A program made the position numbers and the translations under genes. Positions 51,910 to 58,885 of a DNA stretch of 58,885 nt are shown here, in pieces. The stretch lies in the IMG/VR virus record IMGVR_UViG_3300028840_003635, positions 1 to 58,885 of that record; one strand, given 5' to 3'. The notes under the pieces are model-generated. The model saw nothing but the letters and a program-made list of their open reading frames with translations, was not told where the DNA came from and made no database searches. This DNA comes from a virus. The first letter of the stretch is position 1; every line of letters begins with the position of its first letter.

Positions 51910-52442
51910 TGGATACTTATGAAAATAAAATAAAGGGAATGATGGGAGCAAAGGATTTGATGTGGCTTTACAATATTGCTCAAAAAATGAACAGCATAGT
52001 GGAGATTGGCTGTTGGTCTGGCAAAAGTACTCATGCCTTATTGTCTGGGTGCAAGGGAACTGTATACGCTGTTGATCACTGGATTGGTAGTAGTTACAGC
52101 AACCTTACAAAAGGAGAAAAAGAAATTCACGATCTTGCTATAAGCGGAAAGGTGTTTGACAAGTTTAAGAGGAATGTTGGTCATTTTAAAAACTTAAAAA
52201 TTCATAAAATGGAAAGCATGAAGGCTGTAAAAAAATTCAAAAACAAGTCAGTTGATATGGTTTTTATAGATGGGTGTCATAGGTACAAAGATGTTTGCGA
52301 CGACATTAAAGGATGGTTACCTAAAACGAGAAAACTAATTTGCGGGCATGATATTGCTCATGGACCGGTAAAAAAAGCTGTTGATGAACTAATAGGAGAA
52401 CACGAACTAACAGAGCAAAATATATGGTTTAAGTGGTTGTGA
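51909..52442 (+). CDS. SAM-dependent methyltransferase (family 24 type)
   Basis: 177 residues; ATG 51909 (51906 also possible) after GGAGAAGG. IVEIGCWSGKSTHALL is motif I, VYAVDHW the acidic strand, VDMVFIDGCHRY the characteristic DGxH motif. Probably methylates a sugar hydroxyl. Confidence 0.75.
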   Translation: MDTYENKIKGMMGAKDLMWLYNIAQKMNSIVEIGCWSGKSTHALLSGCKGTVYAVDHWIGSSYSNLTKGEKEIHDLAISGKVFDKFKRNVGHFKNLKIHKMESMKAVKKFKNKSVDMVFIDGCHRYKDVCDDIKGWLPKTRKLICGHDIAHGPVKKAVDELIGEHELTEQNIWFKWL

Positions 52443-53182
52443 TGATGAAGCATTATTTATTAACAAGATATAATTGCGGATTATATTCTGGAGTGGGATT
52501 TGTTGATAAGAATGGGAATAGTATAAATTGCTATGCAGACAAATGGATGGAGCATAGGTTTAATTTATTCTCAAAAGTGTGTTTACCTTCTATAAAAAAT
52601 CAAACCAATCAGTCGTTCGACTGGATTGTTGTTTTGGACAAAAAAACTCCCAAGCATTTCAAGGAACAGCTTGAGGCTTGCAAAACAATACGAAAGTTTA
52701 AGATATTATACGACAAAGAGGAGGCAAGAACAGTCCCATTATCTTATATAAAAAACGATATTAAAGATGAGAATTGTATAACATCGAGAGTCGATAATGA
52801 TGATGCTCTTCACAAAAGGTTTATGGAGATTGTTGCTCAAGAAGCAGAAGATAATATGGGCAACGCCATTCTTTTTGCAAATGGGTGTTATTATGATGTA
52901 TCACAAAAAACCATGAGCCTTCACAGCTACCCGTTAAACCCTTTTATGTCTTTACCTAACAATCCAAGCAGAGACAAGTCTATTGTTTGGAGTGTAGATC
53001 ATGGTAGCATAGGAGACATATCTAAGGGTGTATTTACAATACACTGTCAACCTATGTGGCTATCTACTGTTCATTTATATAACAGGAAAAATACTTTAAG
53101 AGGTAAGATGGTGGAGATGCAATCTGAAATAGAAAACTACTTAAAAAACTTTTCTATAAACATGGAGCTTGAAATAATATGA
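52442..53182 (+). CDS. Putative rhamnosyltransferase-like glycosyltransferase
   Basis: 246 residues. HYLLTRYNCGLYSG start, LFSKVCLPSIKNQTNQSFDWIVVLD and SRVDNDDALH (DND metal site) match the family of putative rhamnosyltransferases. Start overlaps the previous stop, with only a weak ribosome site. Last gene of the cassette. Confidence 0.7.
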   Translation: MMKHYLLTRYNCGLYSGVGFVDKNGNSINCYADKWMEHRFNLFSKVCLPSIKNQTNQSFDWIVVLDKKTPKHFKEQLEACKTIRKFKILYDKEEARTVPLSYIKNDIKDENCITSRVDNDDALHKRFMEIVAQEAEDNMGNAILFANGCYYDVSQKTMSLHSYPLNPFMSLPNNPSRDKSIVWSVDHGSIGDISKGVFTIHCQPMWLSTVHLYNRKNTLRGKMVEMQSEIENYLKNFSINMELEII

Positions 53183-53664
53183 AAAAAAGAAAAAAGAATC
53201 CAACAGGGATAATGATTCATTGTTCTGATTCTTCTCATGGAGACAAAGACCTTATAAAGAAATGGCATACATCAGGGAATGGATGGGAAGATATTGGCTA
53301 CAACTGGATAATTACTAACGGATGTCGGTTAGCTCACAAGTATAAGAAGGAGAACGATGGAATAATAGAAAAGGGAAGGGACGTTAAATATGCAGGAGCA
53401 CATGCACGAGGGTATAATGAAAGCCATCTCGGTATATGCTTAGTTGGATCTCATCATTTTACACCAAAGCAGTTTGAATCCCTGTTTGAATTGTTAAGAA
53501 AATTGCAAACTTCTAATCTTGTAGATTATTTTATACCTGGATGTAAAATAAGGAATAAGAATATTTTAGGGCATTATGAAGTAAATAAAAACAAGACCTG
53601 TCCTAATATAGATATGGAATGGTTAAGACAACAAATAGATTTAAACCTGAACGAAAGGAAGTGA
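53179..53664 (+). CDS. N-acetylmuramoyl-L-alanine amidase (endolysin)
   Basis: 161 residues. IMIHCSDSSHG supplies the first zinc ligand, GAHARGYNESHLGICLVG the middle motif, and GHYEVNKNKTCPN the last His and Cys: the amidase_2/PGRP fold of T7 lysozyme. No separate wall-binding domain and no signal peptide, so a holin is needed. 4-bp overlap with the glycan cassette. Confidence 0.9.
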   Translation: MKKRKKNPTGIMIHCSDSSHGDKDLIKKWHTSGNGWEDIGYNWIITNGCRLAHKYKKENDGIIEKGRDVKYAGAHARGYNESHLGICLVGSHHFTPKQFESLFELLRKLQTSNLVDYFIPGCKIRNKNILGHYEVNKNKTCPNIDMEWLRQQIDLNLNERK

Positions 53665-53665
53665 A

Positions 53666-53992
53666 ATGCCTGATCCTATAGTAGCAACAGATCCGACAGC
53701 TTTTACTATGGCAAGTGGTACTCTTGGATACATAGTTTTGAGAACACTTTATGATATCAAGAAGTGGATGAATATGAGAAACGGGAATAATCCTCATCCT
53801 ACAAAAGAGTATGTTGACAGCATAATATCTAATCAGAGGACAGATTGTTCCGGCAAGATAGAATCTATTTTCAGGAAGGTTGATGCTATGAGGGACTCTC
53901 ACGAAAAGTTTGAGAAAACAATGATAGCAGACGTCTCTGTTTTAAAAAGCAATGTTGAAAGAATAGATAAAAAATTAGATAGAATGAGTTAG
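53666..53992 (+). CDS. Possible holin- or spanin-associated protein, 108 aa
   Basis: ATG after GAAAGGAAG. N-terminal moderately hydrophobic helix (FTMASGTLGYIVLRTLYDI), then a C-terminal coiled coil (IESIFRKVDAMRDSHEKFEK). Directly after the endolysin, so a lysis role is likely, but the membrane helix is weak. Confidence 0.5.
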   Translation: MPDPIVATDPTAFTMASGTLGYIVLRTLYDIKKWMNMRNGNNPHPTKEYVDSIISNQRTDCSGKIESIFRKVDAMRDSHEKFEKTMIADVSVLKSNVERIDKKLDRMS

Positions 53993-54007
53993 GCACGTAT
54001 CTTGCAT
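53991..54007 (+). promoter_or_regulatory. Sigma-54 promoter before the phosphoesterase gene
   Basis: AGGCACGTATCTTGCAT: GG 53992-53993, GC 54004-54005, 10 bp between. 49 bp before the GTG start at 54054. First base A instead of T. Confidence 0.75.
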
Positions 54008-54053
54008 TGGATAATGTCTGTATGTATGTAAAATTATAAAAGGAGAAAAGCCA

Positions 54054-55082
54054 GTGTCAGAGAATAATGCTCCTGTTGAAGTATACAACATAGTTGATAT
54101 TATTCCGGCAAAACTTTTAGCATCAAAACTTGGTGTAACTGAAAGGGTTGTTAATTTTTGGAAACACAGGGAACGGGGAATATCAGAACAAAATCAAAGG
54201 AAAATATTAAAACTTAAAGACCTTGCAAAAAGAGTAGAGAATGGAAGTTATGAGAGTTACTCTACTAAAGGACTGGGTATTCAGTTAAATGTTATCAAGT
54301 TTGACCTGCCTTTAAAAACAAGATATCAAGACATTGCCTTTATAGGGGATGTCCATGATGGATATCCTACACATAACAGGGAACTGTATTTAAAGTCATT
54401 AAGATATTGTTCACAGTTTAAGATACCTATTATTTTTATGGGTGATATTAACGAATATGGTATGCCTAATTCGCCAGGCACTTCTAAGTTTACACAAGAT
54501 CCTGTTAATGACCAGATAAAGCAGACCAAAGAGGATTTAAAGCCTCTGGTTGACGCTGGTCTTGTTAAGGGATGGATAAACGGAAACCATGAAAGCAGGA
54601 TAATGAATATCACTGGCGTTGATATATCGGAGCTTATCTGTGATTCTTTAAAGATTCCTTATTTAAGGGATGCCTGCTGGAACGCAGTAAGGGTAGGAGG
54701 TCAATGGTATTCAGTTTATACAATTCATGGTTCGTCAGGGGCTATATATACAGAAACTAAATTAGGATATTATATGAAGATGTCCAACAATTTTGATTGT
54801 GATTTGTTGGTTGGTGCTCATGTCCATGAACTTGCTAATACAGAAAAGAGAATACAGAGCATTGATTTTGGGAGATTAAAGGTGGTTGAGAAGGTTAAAT
54901 CTATTGCAATAACGGGGTCGTATATAGAGTATTCTGGGAGTTATGGCATGAAAAAGGGATGGGCTATACCTCAGCTTGGTAGTTGCAAGGCAAGATTTTA
55001 TACTGATGAGCACAAGATAACAATACACAATCTGTTTGCAGGTAAAGAATCGAAGCCTACAGAATGGAAGGAGGAAAAATGA
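54054..55082 (+). CDS. Metallophosphoesterase with N-terminal HTH
   Basis: 342 residues, GTG after AAAGGAGAAAAG. Residues about 15-60 look like a helix-turn-helix (AKLLASKLGVTERVVNFWKH). Then the calcineurin-like motif set: GDVHDG, MGDINE, NGNHE, IHG and GAHVH. The order matches Mre11/SbcD-type nucleases. Probably a DNA exo/endonuclease bound to a site through its HTH. Confidence 0.8.
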   Translation: MSENNAPVEVYNIVDIIPAKLLASKLGVTERVVNFWKHRERGISEQNQRKILKLKDLAKRVENGSYESYSTKGLGIQLNVIKFDLPLKTRYQDIAFIGDVHDGYPTHNRELYLKSLRYCSQFKIPIIFMGDINEYGMPNSPGTSKFTQDPVNDQIKQTKEDLKPLVDAGLVKGWINGNHESRIMNITGVDISELICDSLKIPYLRDACWNAVRVGGQWYSVYTIHGSSGAIYTETKLGYYMKMSNNFDCDLLVGAHVHELANTEKRIQSIDFGRLKVVEKVKSIAITGSYIEYSGSYGMKKGWAIPQLGSCKARFYTDEHKITIHNLFAGKESKPTEWKEEK

Positions 55083-55423
55083 GAGTCTATGTAGCAGGAG
55101 CATACAGTGCTGATAATGTAATAGATGTTTTAAACAACATAAGGGAGGGCATAAAAGCATCAGCAAAATTATTAAAGTTAGGACATGAACCTTTCTGTCC
55201 TTTTCTCGATTATCAATTTCAGTTCTTTGAGCCTGAATTAGAGGTTGAAGATTATTACAGGTATTCGATAGCATGGCTAGAGGTATCACAAGCCATGATA
55301 GTTCTTCCTGATTATGAAGAAAGTAAAGGCACTTTAAACGAAATATGGACAGCGAAAGAGCTAGAGATTCCAACATTTTACAGTATGCAGGATTTTTTGG
55401 AGTGGTGTGGACACAATGACTAA
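55079..55423 (+). CDS. DUF4406/nucleoside deoxyribosyltransferase-like protein
   Basis: 114 residues; ATG 55079 after GGAAGGAGG. MRVYVAGAYSADN start, LGHEPFCPFLDY and WLEVSQAMIVLPDYEESKGTLNE are the Rossmann-like features of this family, which resembles nucleoside 2-deoxyribosyltransferases. May act in nucleotide salvage. Confidence 0.7.
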   Translation: MRVYVAGAYSADNVIDVLNNIREGIKASAKLLKLGHEPFCPFLDYQFQFFEPELEVEDYYRYSIAWLEVSQAMIVLPDYEESKGTLNEIWTAKELEIPTFYSMQDFLEWCGHND

Positions 55424-55547
55424 AAGAGAAAAAGAAGATGTGCCTGTTATAATAACCTTTAGCAATAATGAAGTTACAATGACGGTTGAGTGGTATGACA
55501 GCATCGAGGATTACTTTAAGGCGATGGAGGAAGAACTAAATGAGTAA
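55416..55547 (+). CDS. Hypothetical protein, 43 aa
   Basis: 8-bp overlaps with the genes on both sides. Acidic, beta-hairpin-like (VPVIITFSNNEVTMTVEWYD). Function unknown. Confidence 0.5.
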   Translation: MTKREKEDVPVIITFSNNEVTMTVEWYDSIEDYFKAMEEELNE

Positions 55548-55791
55548 TGATAGAAAAGAAGATCCTTACTGGCATATCAAAAGAAGCAAAAGGTTTTGCA
55601 GGGATAAGCAGATAGAGAAGTATCAAAAGGAACTGGATCTATTATTATCAACTACAAAGTATCCAGGTAAAAATGTTCAGCAAGAAATTGACGACAGGAT
55701 AGATTTCCTGAAGTCTGAAATTATCAATATAAACAAGAAATATGAAAAGATATTAAAGGATATTGAGGAAGTGCATACAGAGCATACATAG
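55540..55791 (+). CDS. Coiled-coil protein, 83 aa
   Basis: Lys/Glu-rich helices with heptad spacing through most of its length. Last gene before the structured element at 55802. Function unknown. Confidence 0.6.
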   Translation: MSNDRKEDPYWHIKRSKRFCRDKQIEKYQKELDLLLSTTKYPGKNVQQEIDDRIDFLKSEIININKKYEKILKDIEEVHTEHT

Positions 55792-55801
55792 TACCTCCCT
55801 T

Positions 55802-55876
55802 GACCCGTCCTGAAAGTGTTCCTGTTTGATACAGGTTACACTTTAGGGTAGACTGATAACCTATCTGGGACGGGTC
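55802..55876 (+). ncRNA. Three-way-junction structure / 32-bp dyad
   Basis: Outer stem GACCCGTCC (55802-55810) pairs with GGACGGGTC (55868-55876). Inside lie a long hairpin AAAGTGT-N-CCTGT/ACAGG-NN-ACACTTT (55813-55844) and a short TAGG/CCTA hairpin. T-rich DNA follows by about 10 bp. It could be a cis-acting RNA for the gene at 55912, a terminator, or a DNA dyad bound by the activator proposed for the sigma-54 promoters, since its arms match AAGTGTAACCTGTA. The three are not exclusive. Confidence 0.5.
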
Positions 55877-55911
55877 TCCCTCCTTGTATTTTTTCAAGAA
55901 AAGGAGAAAAA

Positions 55912-56226
55912 ATGCCGTTAGATTATTTTCCGCGCTTAAAATTGGAGATTGAAGGGTTAAAGCACAGTGTTGTCCATGCGTTTTCTGATCGTTCAGAAGA
56001 AATAAAGAAATATGCCTGTAATGTCATCGATGCGTCTTTAAATCATTTAAAGGAAAAAGGGTTAGAACAGGTAATAATTAAATGTGTTGATGATTGTTTA
56101 AGGGATGCTATAGATTGCGGTATAAGGGATATTGTGAAAGACGAAGTTTCGGAATATTTTAGATCAGGGAAAGGTTCAGAATTGCTGGTTAATTCCATAA
56201 GAGAACATTTGAATAATTTTTCATAA
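55912..56226 (+). CDS. Hypothetical helical protein, 104 aa
   Basis: ATG after AAAAGGAGAAAAA. All helical, with an LKHSVVHAFSDRSEEIKKYA N-terminal helix. The structured element stands in its leader. Function unknown. Confidence 0.6.
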   Translation: MPLDYFPRLKLEIEGLKHSVVHAFSDRSEEIKKYACNVIDASLNHLKEKGLEQVIIKCVDDCLRDAIDCGIRDIVKDEVSEYFRSGKGSELLVNSIREHLNNFS

Positions 56227-56233
56227 AGTAAAC

Positions 56234-56250
56234 TGGCACGGTTATTGCAT
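56234..56250 (+). promoter_or_regulatory. Sigma-54 promoter before the DUF3987 gene
   Basis: TGGCACGGTTATTGCAT: GG 56235-56236, GC 56247-56248, 10 bp between. 49 bp before ATG 56297. Confidence 0.85.
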
Positions 56251-56296
56251 TAAGAAGAATTTATGAAACAGAATATTTTTATCATTCGGAGGAGAC

Positions 56297-57952
56297 ATGG
56301 GAGAAATATACAACAGATGTAAGTGCGCAGGACTGATAAAACAACGATACCCAAATCCTGATGAACTTAAACAGTTTGAAGAATGGTTGTTAGATGCAAA
56401 CGAAAAAGACAAAGAACTTATTCCTACCTGTGAAAACACTCTGAAGCAATTCAACTCTTTAGGATTAAGGTTATCATCAGATAAAGACCCCTGCGAGTCC
56501 TGTCCTATTGTAGAAGTAAAGCCAAAGGATTTCAGACCTTTAGAACTGAATGGAAAATTTGCAGAGAAATTGCCTTCTGTTCCAAAATTTCCTATCGAGA
56601 TCATACCGGAACCTTTTAAGTCTTATATACAAGATGTTGCGAACAGTGTTGACTGTATGATTGAATATGTTGCAATGGCAATGCTTGTATATTGGAGTGC
56701 AGTAGTAGGATTAAAACAGGAAATTGTTATAAAGGATGACTGGATAGAACCCTGTATGATTTGGGGAGCAATAATTGGACTTCCATCTTCAGGAAAAACG
56801 CCTGGCATAGATAAATGCAGGACTTTTATCAGGGAACTGGAGTATAAGTCAAGGAAAAATTATGAGAATAAGATGGAAGAGTATGAAAGACAAATGGCAG
56901 AGTTTGAGCTGGAAAGCAAGGGTAATATAAAAATAGATAAGCCTGAGCTTCCTGAACTGCATCGCTATGAAATACAGGATGCAACAAGAGAGGCTTCCAG
57001 TAAGATGATGTATAAAAACCCTAACGGAATTATAATGTCTCAGGATGAACTCTCTGCTTTTTTTACAGGATTGGATCAATACAAAAAAGGCAACGCAGGG
57101 GCAGACAGGCAATTCTGGCTAACAGCGTGGAGTTCAAAACAAATAACAGTTGATAGGGTATCATCAGAGGATTATTTCATAGAAAAACCTTTTTGTTCTA
57201 TTATAGGGGCTTTGCTACCGGACTACTTAAAGATGTTTAGAGATCCAAAAGCAGGGTATGTTGAGGACGGCATGACTGCAAGATTTTTGTTTTTATATCC
57301 CAAAGAACATATACCTTTTTTTAAAAGAGAATCCAGGATAAAACAAGAAAACCATGACGCTGTTCAGGAGTGCTTTAAATGGATGGATGAAACTGTGTTT
57401 ATAAAGGACAGATATAATATAAATACAGATGGCTATGTTAAATTATCTACTCAAAACAATACAGCAAAACTCTATACTGAATGGGTGAACGGTGTTCACA
57501 GGAGACAGATGGAAAAGGAGATACCAGAGGACCTAAAAATTCACTGGGGTAAGTTGGGAGCCTATGTTCCAAGATTGGCTCTGTTGTTTCATACAATGCG
57601 AGAAGCAAGGGCAAAAAAGATTATACCCTATATGATGGATGAAAGCATGGAGAGAGCGATCAACATTATCGAGAAGTGCTTTAAGCCTCATATTAAAAAA
57701 GTCTATTATGTCAAGAGTTTAACAAGGGACGAAAAAATAGCGTATAAGTTATACGATTGGATGGTTAGCAAAGGAGAGTCCTTATATTATCTAACAGATT
57801 TAAACCAGAGATTTAAGCCTAATGGCAAGGGTTTGGGTATAGGGACCATAACAATTATGTGTGAGATTCTTGACGTTCATGGCAGGGGTAAGATTTTCAC
57901 AAAGAAGAAGATGAAGTATATTTATGTGTTCAAGGAGAATCGTAATGCTTGA
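56297..57952 (+). CDS. DUF3987-family protein (helicase/primase-associated)
   Basis: 551 residues after GGAGGAG. Residues 1-85 carry scattered cysteines (CKCAG, C, CESC), possibly a zinc site. From about 145: MIWGAIIGLPSSGKTP (Walker A), IIMSQDELSAFF, FCSIIGALLPDYL and GMTARFLFLYP, the signature series of DUF3987, often fused to phage/plasmid primases. Probable replication ATPase. Confidence 0.75.
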   Translation: MGEIYNRCKCAGLIKQRYPNPDELKQFEEWLLDANEKDKELIPTCENTLKQFNSLGLRLSSDKDPCESCPIVEVKPKDFRPLELNGKFAEKLPSVPKFPIEIIPEPFKSYIQDVANSVDCMIEYVAMAMLVYWSAVVGLKQEIVIKDDWIEPCMIWGAIIGLPSSGKTPGIDKCRTFIRELEYKSRKNYENKMEEYERQMAEFELESKGNIKIDKPELPELHRYEIQDATREASSKMMYKNPNGIIMSQDELSAFFTGLDQYKKGNAGADRQFWLTAWSSKQITVDRVSSEDYFIEKPFCSIIGALLPDYLKMFRDPKAGYVEDGMTARFLFLYPKEHIPFFKRESRIKQENHDAVQECFKWMDETVFIKDRYNINTDGYVKLSTQNNTAKLYTEWVNGVHRRQMEKEIPEDLKIHWGKLGAYVPRLALLFHTMREARAKKIIPYMMDESMERAINIIEKCFKPHIKKVYYVKSLTRDEKIAYKLYDWMVSKGESLYYLTDLNQRFKPNGKGLGIGTITIMCEILDVHGRGKIFTKKKMKYIYVFKENRNA

Positions 57953-58688
57953 AATAAACAAAGTCTATCATGGTGATTGTTTGAAGGTAATGCAGGGCAT
58001 ACCGGATAAGTCGATTGACATGATCAACTGCGACCTTCCTTACGGAACAACCGCTTGCAAGTGGGATACGATAATACCTTTTGAGCCTTTATGGGAACAA
58101 TACAAAAGGATTATTAAGGATAACGGAGCGATTGTATTATCAGCTTCACAGCCTTTTACCAGTAAACTTGTTATGAGCAATTTAAAGATGTTTAAGTATG
58201 AGTGGATATGGGCTAAATCCAAAGCGACTGGACATCTTGACTCTAATCGAAAGCCATTGAGATCACACGAAAACATTTTAGTGTTTTATAAAAACCTTCC
58301 CACTTACAATCCTCAAATGACAAAAGGGGAAAAACATCACAGGAGTCAAAAAAAACAGTCAAAACAAACAGAAGTTTATGGGAGATTCAAATTTGATCTT
58401 TATTATAGTGATGAATATTATCCTAAAACGATTCAATTTAAGAATGTCCAAGAAAATGCGATTCACCCAACCCAAAAACCAGTAGCTTTATACGAGTACC
58501 TAATCAGGACTTATACTAATGAAGGCGATACGGTATTAGATAATTGCGCTGGTTCAGGCACTACTGCCATTGCCTGTATCAACCTTAACCGCAATTATAT
58601 TCTAATCGAAAAAGAGAAGAAATACGTTGACATTTGTAACCAGAGGATTAGGGAAGCACAGCAACAAACAAGGATTGATTTTAAATGA
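57945..58688 (+). CDS. DNA adenine methyltransferase (beta class)
   Basis: 247 residues; ATG 57945 follows AAGGAGAATCGTA. INCDLPYG near residue 34 is motif IV with Leu in place of the first Pro, HPTQKPVALYEYL and DNCAGSGTT (motif I) follow. Such orphan enzymes with DLPYG protect phage DNA. Overlaps the DUF3987 gene by 8 bp. Confidence 0.85.
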   Translation: MLEINKVYHGDCLKVMQGIPDKSIDMINCDLPYGTTACKWDTIIPFEPLWEQYKRIIKDNGAIVLSASQPFTSKLVMSNLKMFKYEWIWAKSKATGHLDSNRKPLRSHENILVFYKNLPTYNPQMTKGEKHHRSQKKQSKQTEVYGRFKFDLYYSDEYYPKTIQFKNVQENAIHPTQKPVALYEYLIRTYTNEGDTVLDNCAGSGTTAIACINLNRNYILIEKEKKYVDICNQRIREAQQQTRIDFK

Positions 58689-58716
58689 TTTATGTCTTTA
58701 AGGAAAGGAGGGAATG

Positions 58717-58885
58717 ATGACAACTAAAAAAACTGATCTATATGAATGTGATGAGTGCGGTTCTTTCACAAACACAGATCCAAACCTTTTTCGGAAACTA
58801 ACGGGAAATGTGAAAAATGCTGTTGACTCAAATGTGTCACTAAAAGATGATAAAATTTACTGTGTTCCATGTTTTTTGAAGATGA
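58717..58885 (+). CDS. Zinc-ribbon-like small protein, 5' part (continues at position 1)
   Basis: ATG 58717 (58714 also possible) follows AAAGGAGGGA. The frame reaches the contig end and continues at base 145 of the left end. See the entry at 1-236 for the whole protein. Confidence 0.75.
   Translation, partial: MTTKKTDLYECDECGSFTNTDPNLFRKLTGNVKNAVDSNVSLKDDKIYCVPCFLKM
58742..58885. repeat. Terminal direct repeat, right copy
   Basis: Identical to bases 1-144; marks circular closure. Confidence 0.95.

Noticed and set aside
55802-55876. Hammerhead ribozyme resemblance (GAAA after the outer stem, ACACTTT before the cleavage site, a CTGATAA)
   Set aside because: The conserved CUGANGA is altered and in the wrong place relative to stem II, stem I would be too short, and an extra U precedes GAAA.

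Overview
The window is a complete, circularly permuted genome of a tailed phage with a siphovirus layout. The first 144 bases are repeated exactly as the last 144, so the molecule closes into a circle of 58,741 bp, and one small gene runs across the join. It carries terminase, portal, ClpP-type and XkdF-like head proteins, an HK97-type capsid protein, a gpG/gpGT-style frameshifted tail chaperone, a long tape-measure protein and an amidase. There is no tail sheath and no integrase. DNA is AT-rich, AUA codons are common, and most genes have strong AAGGAG ribosome sites. The host cannot be named. It must use sigma-54, because the main operons start behind canonical -24/-12 sigma-54 promoters, which is unusual for a phage.

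Layout: 56.2 kb across the join to 1.3 kb: DUF3987 protein, two DNA methyltransferases and small proteins. 1.5-10.1 kb (+): early/replication-recombination operon with SWIM protein, putative annealing protein, RecB-like nuclease, SSB, RusA, pentapeptide-repeat protein and an ArdC-like metallopeptidase. 10.2-12.4 kb: an inserted element with 19-bp inverted repeats and a 6-bp target duplication. It holds a methyltransferase-nuclease fusion, the stump of an IS1-family transposase, two tRNA genes (one a class II tRNA with a CCC anticodon) and a small membrane protein. 12.3-18.2 kb (-): leftward operon of many small proteins plus a DnaN-like sliding clamp. 18.2-18.8 kb: divergent control/possible origin region with repeats. 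18.8-46 kb (+): packaging, head and tail genes. 46-53.2 kb (+): a cassette of glycosyltransferases, methyltransferases, a sulfotransferase-like protein and a radical SAM enzyme. 53.2-55.8 kb: amidase, possible holin/spanin, metallophosphoesterase and small genes.

Working together: sigma-54 promoters at 1506, 18191 (-), 19549, 46009, 53991 and 56234 lie almost all about 50 bp before the first start codon of their operon. A recurring AAGTGTWAC-type motif about 70-110 bp upstream of two of them may be an activator site. The glycan cassette directly follows a lipoprotein with a mucin-like Thr/Pro-rich tail, a plausible glycosylation substrate. The inserted element sits exactly between the two convergent operons and supplies the last codons of a small leftward gene.
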